A stretch of DNA of 64,000 nucleotides from JAKALX01 sp964508715 (lineage in GTDB: Bacteria; Chloroflexota; Dehalococcoidia; Tepidiformales; Tepidiformaceae): assembly GCA_964508715.1 (NCBI GenBank), contig CAZDUX010000007.1, forward strand, positions 62,001 to 126,000, given 5' to 3'. Below are positions 32,555-41,474 of the stretch, piece by piece. The notes under the pieces were generated by a model. It was not told where the DNA came from and searched no databases. It saw only the letters and a program-made list of their open reading frames with translations. Position numbers and translations under genes: made by a program. Every line of letters starts with the position of its first letter. The stretch's first letter is position 1.

Positions 32555-33220
32555 ATGGCCGAGATGGTTACCTTCCCCTCAAATGGCAGCACTGCCGGCG
32601 GCTACCTCGCGAAGCCAGCGAGTGGCACTGGTAGGGGTGTCATCGTCATCCAGGAGTGGTGGGGAGTGAACGACAATATCAAGGGCATTGCCGACCGTTT
32701 CGCCGCCGAGGGCTTCGTCGCGCTTGCTCCCGACCTCTACCACGGGAAAGTGACTGCCGAGCCCGACGAGGCGGGGAAGATGCTCATGGCGCTCAACATC
32801 GAGCGGGCGGAAAAGGACCTTCGTGGCGCTATCACCTATCTGAAGGACCTCACCGGGGGGCCGGTTGGCACGGTCGGCTTCTGCATGGGTGGCGCTCTCA
32901 GCCTCTTCGCCGCCTGCAAGGCCGGTAGCGACGTCGGCGCCTGTGTCGATTACTACGGGGGCCACCCGGCCGTGACGTACGACTGGGACACGCTGACGGC
33001 TCCGGTCCTCGCCTTCTGGGCGGGGCACGATGACTTCGTGAACCCGAACATCCCGACCTACGAGGAGGCGCTGAAGTCGCGCGGCAAGCGCTACGAGTCC
33101 CACCAGTACCCGGAGACCCAGCACGCCTTCTTCAACGACGAGCGGCCCGAGATCTACCATCCGGAGGCTGCTGCTGATAGCTGGCGCCGGATGCTCGAGT
33201 TCTACCGCGCGAACCTGTAG
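32555..33220 (+). CDS. dienelactone hydrolase family protein
   Basis: A 221-residue dienelactone hydrolase-type alpha/beta hydrolase. The catalytic Cys is C110 in GFCMGGA, the oxyanion Glu lies in VIQEWWGV, the acid Asp in GHDDFV and the His in TQHAFFND; all classical positions are kept. Such enzymes open the lactone ring of dienelactones or maleylacetate precursors in (chloro)aromatic breakdown, although many paralogues act on other esters. AAAGGA lies 13 bases before ATG 32555. No other aromatic-degradation genes are adjacent. Confidence 0.93.
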   Translation: MAEMVTFPSNGSTAGGYLAKPASGTGRGVIVIQEWWGVNDNIKGIADRFAAEGFVALAPDLYHGKVTAEPDEAGKMLMALNIERAEKDLRGAITYLKDLTGGPVGTVGFCMGGALSLFAACKAGSDVGACVDYYGGHPAVTYDWDTLTAPVLAFWAGHDDFVNPNIPTYEEALKSRGKRYESHQYPETQHAFFNDERPEIYHPEAAADSWRRMLEFYRANL

Positions 33221-33390
33221 CCACGCCGGGAACCACCAGGGCACGGAGAGAGTGGCGTTACAGGGAAGGATCTTCGCCTGACGTTGTCACCTGTGTACCG
33301 CTCGGGCTACACGGCGGTGGGCTCGAGGCCTTTGCGCTTCACCCGCCGTTGCATCCAAGATGCGCCAATCGTCCTGGCAGGGGGAGTAAC

Positions 33391-34176
33391 GTGGGCAAGC
33401 TCGATGGGAAGGTCGCGATCGTTACCGGGGGCGCCTCCGGTATCGGCAAGAAGACGGCGGAGTTGTTCGTCGAAGAGGGCGCGCGCGTCATCATCGGCGA
33501 CCTGAACGCGGACGGGGTTGGCGAGATGATCGGCAAGCTCGGCCACAACTACGCCGATGGCGCCACGCTCGATGTCCGCGACGAATCTGCGGTCGAACGC
33601 ATGGTCGACCAGGCGTTTCGCCGCTTCGGACGGCTGGACATCGCTTTCAACAATGCCGGGACAGGTGGCTTTTCCCCCATCCAGTCCTACCCCATCGAGG
33701 AGTGGGATCGGGTCATCGGCACCTGCCTGACGGGTGTTTTTCTCTGCATGAAGCATGAAGCGGCGCGGCTCATCCCGCAGGGCCAGGGTGGGAGCATCAT
33801 CAACATCGCAAGCCTCAACGCCACCCAGGCAACCGAGGGCTTTGCGGCGTACTGCTCGGCCAAGGCCGGGGTCGCGATGCTGACGAAAGTTGGGGCGCTC
33901 GAACTTGGCCGCCACACGATCCGGGTGAACGCCATCGGGCCGGGTATCATCCACACGCCCCTCACGAGCGGGATGCTGGCGATCCCTGGTGTCGAAGATG
34001 CTTTTGTCCACGAATCACCGATCGGACGGGCGGGCGAACCGGAGGATGTCGCTGGCCTGGCGCTTTACCTCGCTTCCGACGACTCGACGCTCATGACCGG
34101 GCAGACGCTCTATATCGACGGCGGTGCGAGCCTGAAGAAGTACCCCGAGATGTTCGGGTTCTTTGGCGTCGGTTAG
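33391..34176 (+). CDS. SDR family NAD(P)-dependent oxidoreductase
   Basis: A 261-residue classical short-chain dehydrogenase/reductase. The dinucleotide motif TGGASGIG is at residues 12-19, NNAG follows near 90, and the catalytic S141, Y154 and K158 (YCSAK) are all present; an Asp at the end of strand 2 (IIGDLNAD) favours NAD over NADP. The C-terminus PEDVAGLALYLASDDS ... GQTLYIDGGAS is standard. The start is GTG 33391 with GGGGAG just upstream; ATG 33349 was rejected. The substrate (secondary alcohol or 3-hydroxyacyl type) is unknown. It lies between dienelactone hydrolase and a convergent lipoprotein gene. Confidence 0.93.
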   Translation: MGKLDGKVAIVTGGASGIGKKTAELFVEEGARVIIGDLNADGVGEMIGKLGHNYADGATLDVRDESAVERMVDQAFRRFGRLDIAFNNAGTGGFSPIQSYPIEEWDRVIGTCLTGVFLCMKHEAARLIPQGQGGSIINIASLNATQATEGFAAYCSAKAGVAMLTKVGALELGRHTIRVNAIGPGIIHTPLTSGMLAIPGVEDAFVHESPIGRAGEPEDVAGLALYLASDDSTLMTGQTLYIDGGASLKKYPEMFGFFGVG

Positions 34177-34202
34177 CCGTTGTTCGCCGGCGCGCCTGCC
34201 GG

Positions 34203-34796
34203 TCAGCTTGTCCGCCTGCACGCGTACGCCTCGCTGAATACCCTGGAGCCTGTCGCTGGCGTCGTTCCCGTGAGTGCCGGCACATCGTTCGTAACGGGGG
34301 CGTGCCGCGAAGACACCACATCTCCGCTGGCAACGTCGATGAATGCAACCGTCAGCCGGTACTGCCTGGAAGGGACGAGCGGGATGGCCTGCCCGTTCTC
34401 CTGGAGGGAGAGCTGAAAGCACACGCTGCCACCGTACGTTTCCGTGTGTCCGCCTGCCCACTCGACGATGGCCGCGCCCGAGTCGTCGGTGAGCCAGATG
34501 TCCATGCCCGCTCCTTCATGGGCTTTCACCTCGAGCACCACCTGCAAGGCGGGTGTCCCGTTCGCAAGCTTCGTCCATGCCGCAAGTGCGAGCGACTCCT
34601 GCCAGTTCGCGGGGGGATCGCGTGGTGCTGGCGGCTCACCGGGTGGTGACATGATGCGGTTTCCCGTGGTGGTTCCGAGGAGTGTCCGGAGAGATGGAGA
34701 CGGCTCGAACGAGGTGTCGTCCTGCGCGCACGCCGACGCCAGGAGCATGATGCCGAGCGCCGCAACTGCTGCAGCGATAACCGCGCGAATCTGCAT
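34203..34796 (-). CDS. lipoprotein, unknown
   Basis: A 197-residue predicted lipoprotein; the signal ends LLASAC (Cys 23). The mature part begins with a Ser/Pro-rich linker and then a beta-rich domain (LQVVLEVKAHEG, IWLTDDSGAAIVEW, YRLTVAFIDVASGDV) with two Cys residues (VCFQL and YACRR) that could form a disulfide. I recognise no family. It converges with the SDR gene and is divergent from the BrkB gene. Confidence 0.75.
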   Translation of the reverse strand: MQIRAVIAAAVAALGIMLLASACAQDDTSFEPSPSLRTLLGTTTGNRIMSPPGEPPAPRDPPANWQESLALAAWTKLANGTPALQVVLEVKAHEGAGMDIWLTDDSGAAIVEWAGGHTETYGGSVCFQLSLQENGQAIPLVPSRQYRLTVAFIDVASGDVVSSRHAPVTNDVPALTGTTPATGSRVFSEAYACRRTS

Positions 34797-34928
34797 TGAG
34801 CAAAGCGTACCCGCTGCCCGGCTATTCTGCCGGGACGGCCGCCGGCGCCAGCCGGGAGTTCACGAGGGGAGACTGTACCGGTGCGGCGTACGCGGCCAGA
34901 TGGCGTCCTGCGGTAGCATCGTTTCCAG

Positions 34929-36086
34929 ATGCAGCCAACGACCTTCGCCGCGAAAGCAACCGAGATCGCCCTGCGCACGGGCGCCGGGTTCTCGAACGAC
35001 CGCTGCAGCATCGCGGCGGCGGGTATCACCTACTTCGCCCTGATCTCCATCTTCCCGCTCGCGCTCGTGGGCCTCAGCATCGCCGGTTTCGTGTTCAGCG
35101 ATGAGAGTGGCCAGCAACAGCTCCTCGACACGGTGATGGAGCGGCTGCCTATCCAGGAGGGGGGCGGCCGCGATGACCTTGCCGGCGTGATCAACTCGAT
35201 CGTGGCGGCAAGGGGGACACTCGGGATCGCCGGCATCCTCAGTGGCCTCTACACGGGGAGTGCGCTCTTCACCTCTGTCCGTGTTGCGCTCAACGGTATC
35301 TTCGGGGGCGAAAAACGCCGGTCGTTAGTTGCCGGGAAGCTCATCGACATTGGCATGGTCTTCCTTTTCGGTGGCATCATGGTGCTCTCCACGGGTACGA
35401 GCTTTGCGCTCACTTTCCTCGTTCGCTTCGCCGAGGACCTCGTGGGGAGTGACGCGGCCACGCTCACGCGGATCGCGATGAGCGCTGCCTACTTCACTAT
35501 CCCGCCGATGGTCTCGGTCGGGTTCTTCCTGCTGCTGTACACGCGCATCCCGGTGCAGGCTGCCGGTACCAGGCAGGCGCTCCCCGGTGCACTGCTCGCG
35601 GGCCTCCTGTTCGAGCTGCTGAAGGGCGGTTTCGGGCAGTACGCCGCGAACTTCGGGAACTACGACAGGACCTATGGATCGCTTGGATTCGTCGTCCTGC
35701 TCCTCGCGTTCATCTACTTTGCGAGCCAGGTGATGCTTGTCGGCGCGGAAGCGGCACGTGCCACTGCGGAGGTTGCTGCAGGCTGGCCCCTGCCGCCCGG
35801 GGAGTCGCGCACTCACGCACTTCGACTGCGCATCGCTAGTGCACGGATCCGTGCCGCCCCAATCCTCGGACGCGGGCCAGCCGAGCCGTCGCAGCCTTCT
35901 GCGGCCGTGGAGGCGCCAGCGCTGTCCGTTCCCGATGACATCCCGGGCGAAGTGACCGGCCCCGCCCTGGAACGTCCGCCCGCCGAGGCCCGGGCTCCGG
36001 CTGGTTTGGCCGCAACATGGGTCGCGGCTCTCGTCATTGTGGCGGCGGTGTTCATCGTCGGACGCCGGCGGTCGAGCCGCCGGTGA
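34929..36086 (+). CDS. YihY/BrkB family inner-membrane protein
   Basis: A 385-residue YihY/virulence-factor-BrkB family protein. It starts with the family helix DRCSIAAAGITYFALISIFPLAL and has six predicted helices up to about residue 275, with GGFGQYAANFGNYDRTYGSLGFVVLLL as the hallmark segment. A Pro/Ala-rich cytoplasmic region of about 80 residues follows, and then an unusual extra C-terminal helix (AATWVAALVIVAAVFIV) ending in Arg-rich residues. The biochemical role of the family is not settled (it was once wrongly called ribonuclease BN). A TAGCAT box lies nine bases before ATG 34929. Confidence 0.9.
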   Translation: MQPTTFAAKATEIALRTGAGFSNDRCSIAAAGITYFALISIFPLALVGLSIAGFVFSDESGQQQLLDTVMERLPIQEGGGRDDLAGVINSIVAARGTLGIAGILSGLYTGSALFTSVRVALNGIFGGEKRRSLVAGKLIDIGMVFLFGGIMVLSTGTSFALTFLVRFAEDLVGSDAATLTRIAMSAAYFTIPPMVSVGFFLLLYTRIPVQAAGTRQALPGALLAGLLFELLKGGFGQYAANFGNYDRTYGSLGFVVLLLAFIYFASQVMLVGAEAARATAEVAAGWPLPPGESRTHALRLRIASARIRAAPILGRGPAEPSQPSAAVEAPALSVPDDIPGEVTGPALERPPAEARAPAGLAATWVAALVIVAAVFIVGRRRSSRR

Positions 36087-36108
36087 GTGCGCCTCGCCTG
36101 CTCTCTCC

Positions 36109-37077
36109 TCAGAGGCCGGAGAAGAATGACCAGATCGCGTTCGTAGCGTCGAGTGCCTGCGCCGCGCTCCCTGAAGCTCCAGTCCGGTCACCCGGCCAGG
36201 GGTGCCCGGCGCCAGCGATGATAATGTAGCGCGCCAGCGTGCCATCTTTGCATGATTTCCAATCGGTCGTGGTCAGCGGGCCAGCTACCGATGTCACTGG
36301 CGGGGCGCACTTCATTGCGCCGGTCCACATCGCCATTGTCTCCGCCATCGATCGGAAGTTGACGCGCGCGATGGAGTCGGCGCCCTGGCCACCACCGATC
36401 GGGTGGCTCTGGTCGGCATCGCCGTGGATCGCAAGCACGCTGACGCCACGCGAGGGCGTGCATGAAGGTATCTCGAGCGAGCCTGCGACCGGGGCGATCG
36501 CTTTCACGAGACCGGCGCGTTCGCAGCCGAAGCGGAACGCCATCATCGCGCCGTTGGAGTGGCCGGTCATGAACACGCGCGACGGGTCGATTGGCGCTTC
36601 CTGCTCAATGAGCGTGATGAGGGCTGCCAGGAACCCGACGTCATCGGTCTGGAGGCGGGCGGCCTTGCCACAGCAACCCCCGGCGTTCCAGGTGCCATCG
36701 TTACCGTCGGGGAAGAGAGCCACGAACTTCTCCTGCCGGGCGAGATCTTCGAGCCCGGTCTTTTCGGCGAACCGGTCGCCCGAACCGAGCCCACCATGGA
36801 GTCCGACGAGCAGTGGAACGTGCGTGCCCGCCGGGATAGCTGGCGGGACGAACACGCGGTACGTGCGCTTTTCGCCGCCGTACTGGAGTGACGCATGGGA
36901 GACGCCGGCTGCGAGCGCCTCATGATGGTCACCGCCAGTCGCACTGGCCGAAGGGCTCTCCGCCGTTGTCGAAACGGTGGGTGACGGCGTGGAACGGTCG
37001 CTGGCCGAACAACTGACGCAGAGCAGCATGAACATGACGAGGCCCAGGGCGAGGGAGACACGGGGCAAGGCTATCAT
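36109..37077 (-). CDS. LpqC-type esterase (PHB depolymerase/feruloyl esterase family), lipoprotein
   Basis: A 322-residue exported esterase. The lipoprotein signal ends LLCVSC (Cys 23), then a Ser/Thr/Pro linker. The catalytic domain shows PLLVGLHGGLGSG (oxyanion), the nucleophile elbow GHSNGAMM, Asp in AIHGDADQSHP and His in GAGHPWPG; CCGK and other Cys pairs suit an extracytoplasmic enzyme. Relatives hydrolyse polyhydroxybutyrate, acetylxylan or feruloyl esters. ATG 37077 (MIALPRVS) gives a proper signal; the upstream extension overlaps the SDR gene. It is transcribed after the SDR gene at 37143 with a 65-nt gap. Confidence 0.9.
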   Translation of the reverse strand: MIALPRVSLALGLVMFMLLCVSCSASDRSTPSPTVSTTAESPSASATGGDHHEALAAGVSHASLQYGGEKRTYRVFVPPAIPAGTHVPLLVGLHGGLGSGDRFAEKTGLEDLARQEKFVALFPDGNDGTWNAGGCCGKAARLQTDDVGFLAALITLIEQEAPIDPSRVFMTGHSNGAMMAFRFGCERAGLVKAIAPVAGSLEIPSCTPSRGVSVLAIHGDADQSHPIGGGQGADSIARVNFRSMAETMAMWTGAMKCAPPVTSVAGPLTTTDWKSCKDGTLARYIIIAGAGHPWPGDRTGASGSAAQALDATNAIWSFFSGL

Positions 37078-37142
37078 GATCGATTCATGGCATTGCGCCG
37101 GCGAAAGGTGACGCAGCCACGGCCCTGGACCAGGCGTGGTGG

Positions 37143-37964
37143 CTACTGGCGGAGTGTGATACCGCCGTCGACGGCGATCCATTGCCCGGTGATGTTGTGG
37201 GCAGCATCGCTCGAGAGGAACGCTGCAAGTTCGCCGATATCCTCCGGTGTCTGCTCTCGGCCCATCGGCACGCCCCGCTTGACGACCTCGAGGAAGATGT
37301 CGCGCGGGTCGGCATCGGAGTAGTGCGCCACGGTCATTTTCAGCCCCGTCGCGAGCCCCTGCCATGCCCGTGTCCAGAGGAACCCGGGGCAGATTGCGTT
37401 GACCCGGATATCGCCCGGGGCAAGCTCGAGAGCGAGGCTCTTCGTTAGCGAAATCACCCCGGCCTTGGCCGCCGCATAGGCTGGCAGCGTGGGAGACGCC
37501 ACGAGCCCCGCGATCGAGGCGATGTTGATAATGGCCCCACCGCCGCGCTTCCGGATTTCGGGGATCGCAGCCTGCGAGACGAGGAACGTCGTGCGCAGGT
37601 TCTGCCCGAGTTGCTCATCCCACGATTCAACCGCCATGTCTTCCACGTGGCCGCCCTGCACTCCGCCGAGCATGTGCGGGTCGACGGGTCCGCGCCCGGC
37701 ACCAGCGTTGTTCACGAGGATGTCGAGTCCGCCGAGCTCCTGTACCGTTGTGGCGATGGCTGCCGCGGCTCCCGCGGTGGTTGCGACGTCGGCACCGATC
37801 CCCAGCCCCGGTGTCGCCAGGCTGGCGGCTGTGTTCGCCGCTTCTTCACCGTCCAGGTCGGCGATGACGACGGTCGCGCCCTGCCGCGCCATTACCGTCG
37901 CAATCCCCGCGCCGATTCCCCGCGCTCCGCCAGTGACCAGTGCGATCTTGTTCGTCAGCATCAT
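37143..37964 (-). CDS. SDR family NAD(P)-dependent oxidoreductase
   Basis: A 273-residue classical SDR. TGGARGIG is in the first loop, Asp at the end of strand 2 (VVIADLDGEE) suggests NAD, NNAGAG follows, and the catalytic Ser (IASIAG) and YxxxK (YAAAK) are intact. It has a longer loop with GGVQGGHVEDMAVESW than the SDR at 33391, so the two are not recent duplicates. AAGGAGGA lies just before ATG 37964. It is downstream of the crotonase gene at 38070 (about 105 nt) on the same strand; with it, a hydratase/dehydrogenase pair for beta-oxidation-like steps is plausible. Confidence 0.93.
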   Translation of the reverse strand: MMLTNKIALVTGGARGIGAGIATVMARQGATVVIADLDGEEAANTAASLATPGLGIGADVATTAGAAAAIATTVQELGGLDILVNNAGAGRGPVDPHMLGGVQGGHVEDMAVESWDEQLGQNLRTTFLVSQAAIPEIRKRGGGAIINIASIAGLVASPTLPAYAAAKAGVISLTKSLALELAPGDIRVNAICPGFLWTRAWQGLATGLKMTVAHYSDADPRDIFLEVVKRGVPMGREQTPEDIGELAAFLSSDAAHNITGQWIAVDGGITLRQ

Positions 37965-38069
37965 CTTCCTCCTTTTTCACGGCCTCGCCGCGTTACCCGT
38001 GGCCCGGTTCCAGCCAGCTCGTTGTCTTGCGGCACGCGCCTGCCGTCGTGGCACGGAGCCGTGGCCATC

Positions 38070-38858
38070 CTAGAATTTCGTGAAGTCGGGTTCCCGCTTT
38101 TCACGAAATGCTGCCACGCCCTCACCGAATTCCGGGCTTGCGAGGGCTGCCTTCTGGTTCACCCACTCAAACTCGAGCTGGCTCTCGAGCGTCGCGTTCG
38201 GTGAATTGTGGAGTGCCCGCCGCGTGTAGGTGAGGGCTGTTGGCGGAGCCTTGGCGAGCCCGGCGGCGAACTCCAGGGTCTGGTCCAGGAGCTGCTCGTG
38301 CGGCACTACCCTCGATACGATCCCGAGGTCCAGCGCCTCATGGGCATCGACGATGCGCCCGGTGAAGAACAGCTCGGCCGCCCGTTCGGGCCCAACCAGG
38401 CGCGGGAGGAACCAGCTCAGGCCGCAGTCGGGCGCGAGGGCCCGCTTGATGAAGATCGTCCCGAAGCGTGCCTGTTCGCTTGCAATGCGGATGTCCATGG
38501 CCGTGCAGAATCCGAAGCCGCCACCGACGGCGACGCCATTCACGGCGGCGATCGTTGGCTTGTCGGCTGCACGGAGGTTCAAGACGGTGCGGCCAACCTC
38601 GCCGATGGCGTCGATGGCCATCGCCCGGGGGTTCTTCGGCTTTTCGCCCGTCCCAATCGAGACGAGGTCCGCTCCCGCGCACCATGCCCGCCCTTCGCCG
38701 GTAACGACGAAACAGCGCACCGAGTCGTCCTGTCTTCCCGCGTTGATGGCCTCGTTCAGTTCCTGGAGCAGCGTGCCGCCGAGCGAGTTCATACGCTCGG
38801 GGCGGTTCAAGCGAATGACCATTACGCCGCCCGTGGTTTCAACGATGCAATCACCCAT
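38070..38858 (-). CDS. enoyl-CoA hydratase/isomerase family protein
   Basis: A 262-residue crotonase-fold protein. NRPERMNSL, the oxyanion segment WCAGADLVSI and AAVNGVAVGGGFGFCTAMDIRI are clear. The active-site helix ARFGTIFIKRALAPDCGLSWFLPRLVG has Asp-Cys in place of the Gly-Ala of classical hydratases and resembles isomerase or 2-ketocyclohexanecarboxyl-CoA-type subfamilies. ATG 38858 has AAGG nine bases upstream; upstream ATGs at 38879 and 38912 were rejected. It is divergent from a hybrid kinase gene and precedes the SDR gene. Confidence 0.9.
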   Translation of the reverse strand: MGDCIVETTGGVMVIRLNRPERMNSLGGTLLQELNEAINAGRQDDSVRCFVVTGEGRAWCAGADLVSIGTGEKPKNPRAMAIDAIGEVGRTVLNLRAADKPTIAAVNGVAVGGGFGFCTAMDIRIASEQARFGTIFIKRALAPDCGLSWFLPRLVGPERAAELFFTGRIVDAHEALDLGIVSRVVPHEQLLDQTLEFAAGLAKAPPTALTYTRRALHNSPNATLESQLEFEWVNQKAALASPEFGEGVAAFREKREPDFTKF

Positions 38859-39021
38859 AACACCCAGCCTTTTCGCCATTATCGTGATGGGGATTCTGAG
38901 TGCAGCGGCCACTGAGCGAAACCATCACTTCACCCCACTGGCGACCGTCGTTGCGGGATTTTACCAATATCAACTTTGGCGAATGTGCGACATACTGGGT
39001 GGCGACTCGCAGGGCGATTCC

Positions 39022-40986
39022 ATGGTGGCTGCCCCGACGAGCCTGCCGGAGTACGCCGTGAATGATGACCGCCCGCTATCGGCTGCCCATGGCCGTGCGC
39101 TGCCGGATGAGGCATGGGCGGATTCGGTCATCGGGAGTGCTCCCTACGCGGTCGTCGGTATCGACGAAGGGAACTGCGCGGTGACGTGGAACCGCGCCGC
39201 GGGGATGATGTTCGGCTGGACTGCGGCCGAGATCGTTGGACAGCCTTTTTCAGGCATCATCACCGACGATGAACGCGAGGCCCATAATCGCAGCGCCACG
39301 GGCATCTGTGAGCCGGCGGTACGCTGGGCCAACGGGTACAGCCGTGTACACGCCTGCCACAGGGATGGCCATGACGTGCCTGTGGGCCTCACGATTGCCG
39401 TCCGCCCGGCCGGCGCCCAACCGCGGATCGTTGCCTTCATCCTCAATCAGTCCTACCGGTACGAGGCCGAGGAGGAAATTCGCAGGCTCGCATCGATCGT
39501 TGAAGGCGCCGAGGATGCCATCCTCGCGAGGAACATGGAGGGTACGGTCATCGCCTGGAATCGTGCGGCCGAGCGCCTCTACGGCTACTCCGCGGATGAG
39601 GTCCTCGGACGGAACGCCGAACTCCTCGAGGCCCCCGAGCGCGCTGGCGAGACCCGTGCGTTGCTCGCCAGCCTCAGCGCTGGTGAACGCATCGCGATGC
39701 ACGAAACCCGCCGGCGCCGCAAAGACGGGCAGATCCTCGACGTCTCGCTTACCCTCTCACCCTTGCGTGATATCGAGGGGAACATCACCGGCGCATCTGT
39801 CATCGCGCGCGATATCTCGTCTGAAAAGCGTGCCGAGCAGGCGCTTCTCGAGGCGCAGAAGTTCGAGAGCCTCGGTGTCCTCGCAGGGGGCGTTGCGCAC
39901 GACTTCAACAACCTGCTTACGAGCATCCTCGCCAACACCGGGCTGTTGCTCGCGGGTCTCTCCGAAGGTTCTCCGCTCCGCGAATCGGTGGAGGATATCG
40001 AGCTCACGAGCCGTCGCGCTGCCGAGCTCGCACGCCAACTGCTCGCCTACTCGGGGCGTGGAACGCTGACCGTCGAACGTACCGACCTGAACGCCCTCGT
40101 CATGGAGATGAGCCATCTCCTCGGGCTTTCGATCCGCAGGGGCATCGAGCTGCACTATCACATCGATGAGCACCTTCCGCTGATTGAAGCGGATGCGACC
40201 CAGATCCGGCAGGTCGTGATGAACCTTATCGTCAATGCATCCGATGCCATTGAGGCTGGTGTTGGGACAATTACGGTCACCACGGGTTGGATTAGTGCCA
40301 ACCGTGACTATCTCAACGAGGTGTACCTCGCGAGCCAACTCCCCGAGGGGGAGTACGTCTTCCTCGAGATATCTGACACGGGGAAGGGCATGGACGAGGT
40401 CACACGTGTCCGGATCTTCGATCCGTTCTTCACCACGAAGCCTGCCGGCCGTGGTCTCGGGCTCGCGGCTGTGCTTGGGATCATTCGTGGCCATGGTGGC
40501 GCGATCCGCGTCTACAGCGAGACCGGCCACGGCACGACCTTCAAGATCCTCCTGCCCGCCGCGGGGAGGCCGGAGAACCATCCCGCGACGGCTCGAGCAG
40601 CGGCAGGTGACCTTGGCGGCCACCGCGTCCTGGTCATCGACGATGAGGAGCACGTCCGCCGCGTCGCTGCCCGCGCGCTTGCAACGTGGGGCATCGACGT
40701 GGTGACGGCGGCAAACGGCGCCGAGGGGATCGAACTCCTTGGCGCCGATGAAGGGCGTATCGTCCTCGTTCTGCTCGATCTGACGATGCCCGGGCTGTCG
40801 GGCGCCGAAACCTTCATGGGCATTCACGAGATCCGGCCTGGCCTCCCCATCGTCGTCATGAGTGGTTACAACGAACACGATGTTGCCGACCGCTTGCCCG
40901 CCCATGGCCGTGCGGGGTTTGTGCAGAAGCCCTTCCAACTCGTTGAGCTTCGGGAAGCTGTCGTCCGTGCCCTGGAAGATCGCTGA
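39022..40986 (+). CDS. PAS-domain hybrid sensor histidine kinase/response regulator
   Basis: About 654 residues, cytoplasmic (no membrane helix). Domains in order: PAS (about 32-145), PAS (about 155-270), dimerisation helix with phospho-acceptor H293 (GGVAHDFNNLL), HATPase (N-box NLIVNASDAIE, ISDTGKGMD, GRGLGLA), and a C-terminal receiver (LVIDDEEHVRR, LLDLTMPG, MSGYNE, QKPF). There is no HPt or output domain, so the receiver may act in cis or pass phosphate on. The start is uncertain: ATG 39022 has a weak AGGG, ATG 38983 is also in frame, and the long frame to 38230 overlaps the crotonase gene. Its closest relatives in the window are the kinases at 44840 and 52264. Confidence 0.9.
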   Translation: MVAAPTSLPEYAVNDDRPLSAAHGRALPDEAWADSVIGSAPYAVVGIDEGNCAVTWNRAAGMMFGWTAAEIVGQPFSGIITDDEREAHNRSATGICEPAVRWANGYSRVHACHRDGHDVPVGLTIAVRPAGAQPRIVAFILNQSYRYEAEEEIRRLASIVEGAEDAILARNMEGTVIAWNRAAERLYGYSADEVLGRNAELLEAPERAGETRALLASLSAGERIAMHETRRRRKDGQILDVSLTLSPLRDIEGNITGASVIARDISSEKRAEQALLEAQKFESLGVLAGGVAHDFNNLLTSILANTGLLLAGLSEGSPLRESVEDIELTSRRAAELARQLLAYSGRGTLTVERTDLNALVMEMSHLLGLSIRRGIELHYHIDEHLPLIEADATQIRQVVMNLIVNASDAIEAGVGTITVTTGWISANRDYLNEVYLASQLPEGEYVFLEISDTGKGMDEVTRVRIFDPFFTTKPAGRGLGLAAVLGIIRGHGGAIRVYSETGHGTTFKILLPAAGRPENHPATARAAAGDLGGHRVLVIDDEEHVRRVAARALATWGIDVVTAANGAEGIELLGADEGRIVLVLLDLTMPGLSGAETFMGIHEIRPGLPIVVMSGYNEHDVADRLPAHGRAGFVQKPFQLVELREAVVRALEDR

Positions 40987-41018
40987 ACCTCTTCCGGGAC
41001 GGCCGCCGGGAGGGTGTC

Positions 41019-41033
41019 AGGGGGCTGCCCCCT
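41019..41033 (+). terminator. short GC hairpin after the hybrid kinase gene
   Basis: AGGGGG-CTG-CCCCCT, a 6-bp stem 32 nt after the kinase stop, without a T tail. A second, longer hairpin (GTTGCGCGC / GCGCGCAAC, 41042-41065) follows directly. Together they probably separate kinase transcription from selC. Confidence 0.4.
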
Positions 41034-41041
41034 CCTGTGCC

Positions 41042-41065
41042 GTTGCGCGCATCACCGCGCGCAAC
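41042..41065. repeat. perfect 9-bp inverted repeat upstream of selC
   Basis: GTTGCGCGC (41042-41050), loop ATCACC, GCGCGCAAC (41057-41065), 20 nt before the tRNA. It may be a terminator stem for the upstream kinase gene, or part of the selC promoter region. Confidence 0.6.
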
Positions 41066-41085
41066 TCACAATGAGACCCTCATCC

Positions 41086-41183
41086 GGGAGTGGATCTCGG
41101 CCGGTGTCGGGCACGATCTTCAAAATCGATGCGTCGTCGCAAGCGCGGCGATGGGTGGGTTCGACTCCCATGCACTCCCGCCA
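41086..41183 (+). tRNA. selC: tRNA-Sec(TCA), selenocysteine tRNA
   Basis: A 95-nt tRNA plus encoded CCA (41181-41183). The anticodon loop CTTCAAA holds TCA at 41120-41122. Hallmarks of bacterial tRNA-Sec are present: a 6-bp D-stem with a 4-nt CGGT loop (CTCGGC-CGGT-GTCGGG), a long variable arm with a 9-bp stem (CGTCGTCGC-AAGC-GCGGCGATG), the T-arm TGGGTTCGACTCCCA and discriminator G. The acceptor GGGAGTG pairs with CACTCCC; the expected eighth pair would be G-G, a mismatch. The gene means the cell can probably decode some UGA codons as selenocysteine; selA, selB, selD and a selenoprotein are not in this window. Confidence 0.93.
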
Positions 41184-41270
41184 GCAGGTTCCCGCACGGG
41201 ACACGCGGTTCCCCTGAATTTCGAGGAAATATCCCTGCACCTGTGCGGTGTCCCTGCCGATGATGAAGGC

Positions 41271-41474
41271 ATGGACAAGCGCGGCGACCCCCAGGTCATC
41301 GTTTTTCTCGAGCGCAGTGCCGAGTTCGCCCGCCGGCTCGAGTTCGAGCAGGCGCGCATCGCCGCCCTTCGCTCGTCGCTCGATGGTCTCTGGGCCAGTC
41401 ACCGGGAGCCCGATGGCGAGGTGACCTGGACCTTCCGCCCGCGCCTGCACCACGGTGACGACCGTATCGCCTGA
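41271..41474 (+). CDS. possible small protein downstream of selC, unknown
   Basis: A 67-residue frame (MDKRGDPQVIVFLERSAEF, a helix rich in Arg/Glu, then WTFRPRLHHGDD). It resembles nothing I know. The frame is open upstream through selC, so only the part after the tRNA can be coding. A weak AAGG lies close to ATG 41271. Codon use is neighbour-like, but the evidence is modest. Confidence 0.35.
   Translation: MDKRGDPQVIVFLERSAEFARRLEFEQARIAALRSSLDGLWASHREPDGEVTWTFRPRLHHGDDRIA

Noticed and set aside
41037..41474. 145-codon open frame spanning selC
   Set aside because: Its first half is the tRNA-Sec gene itself; only the part after ATG 41271 was kept, at low confidence.
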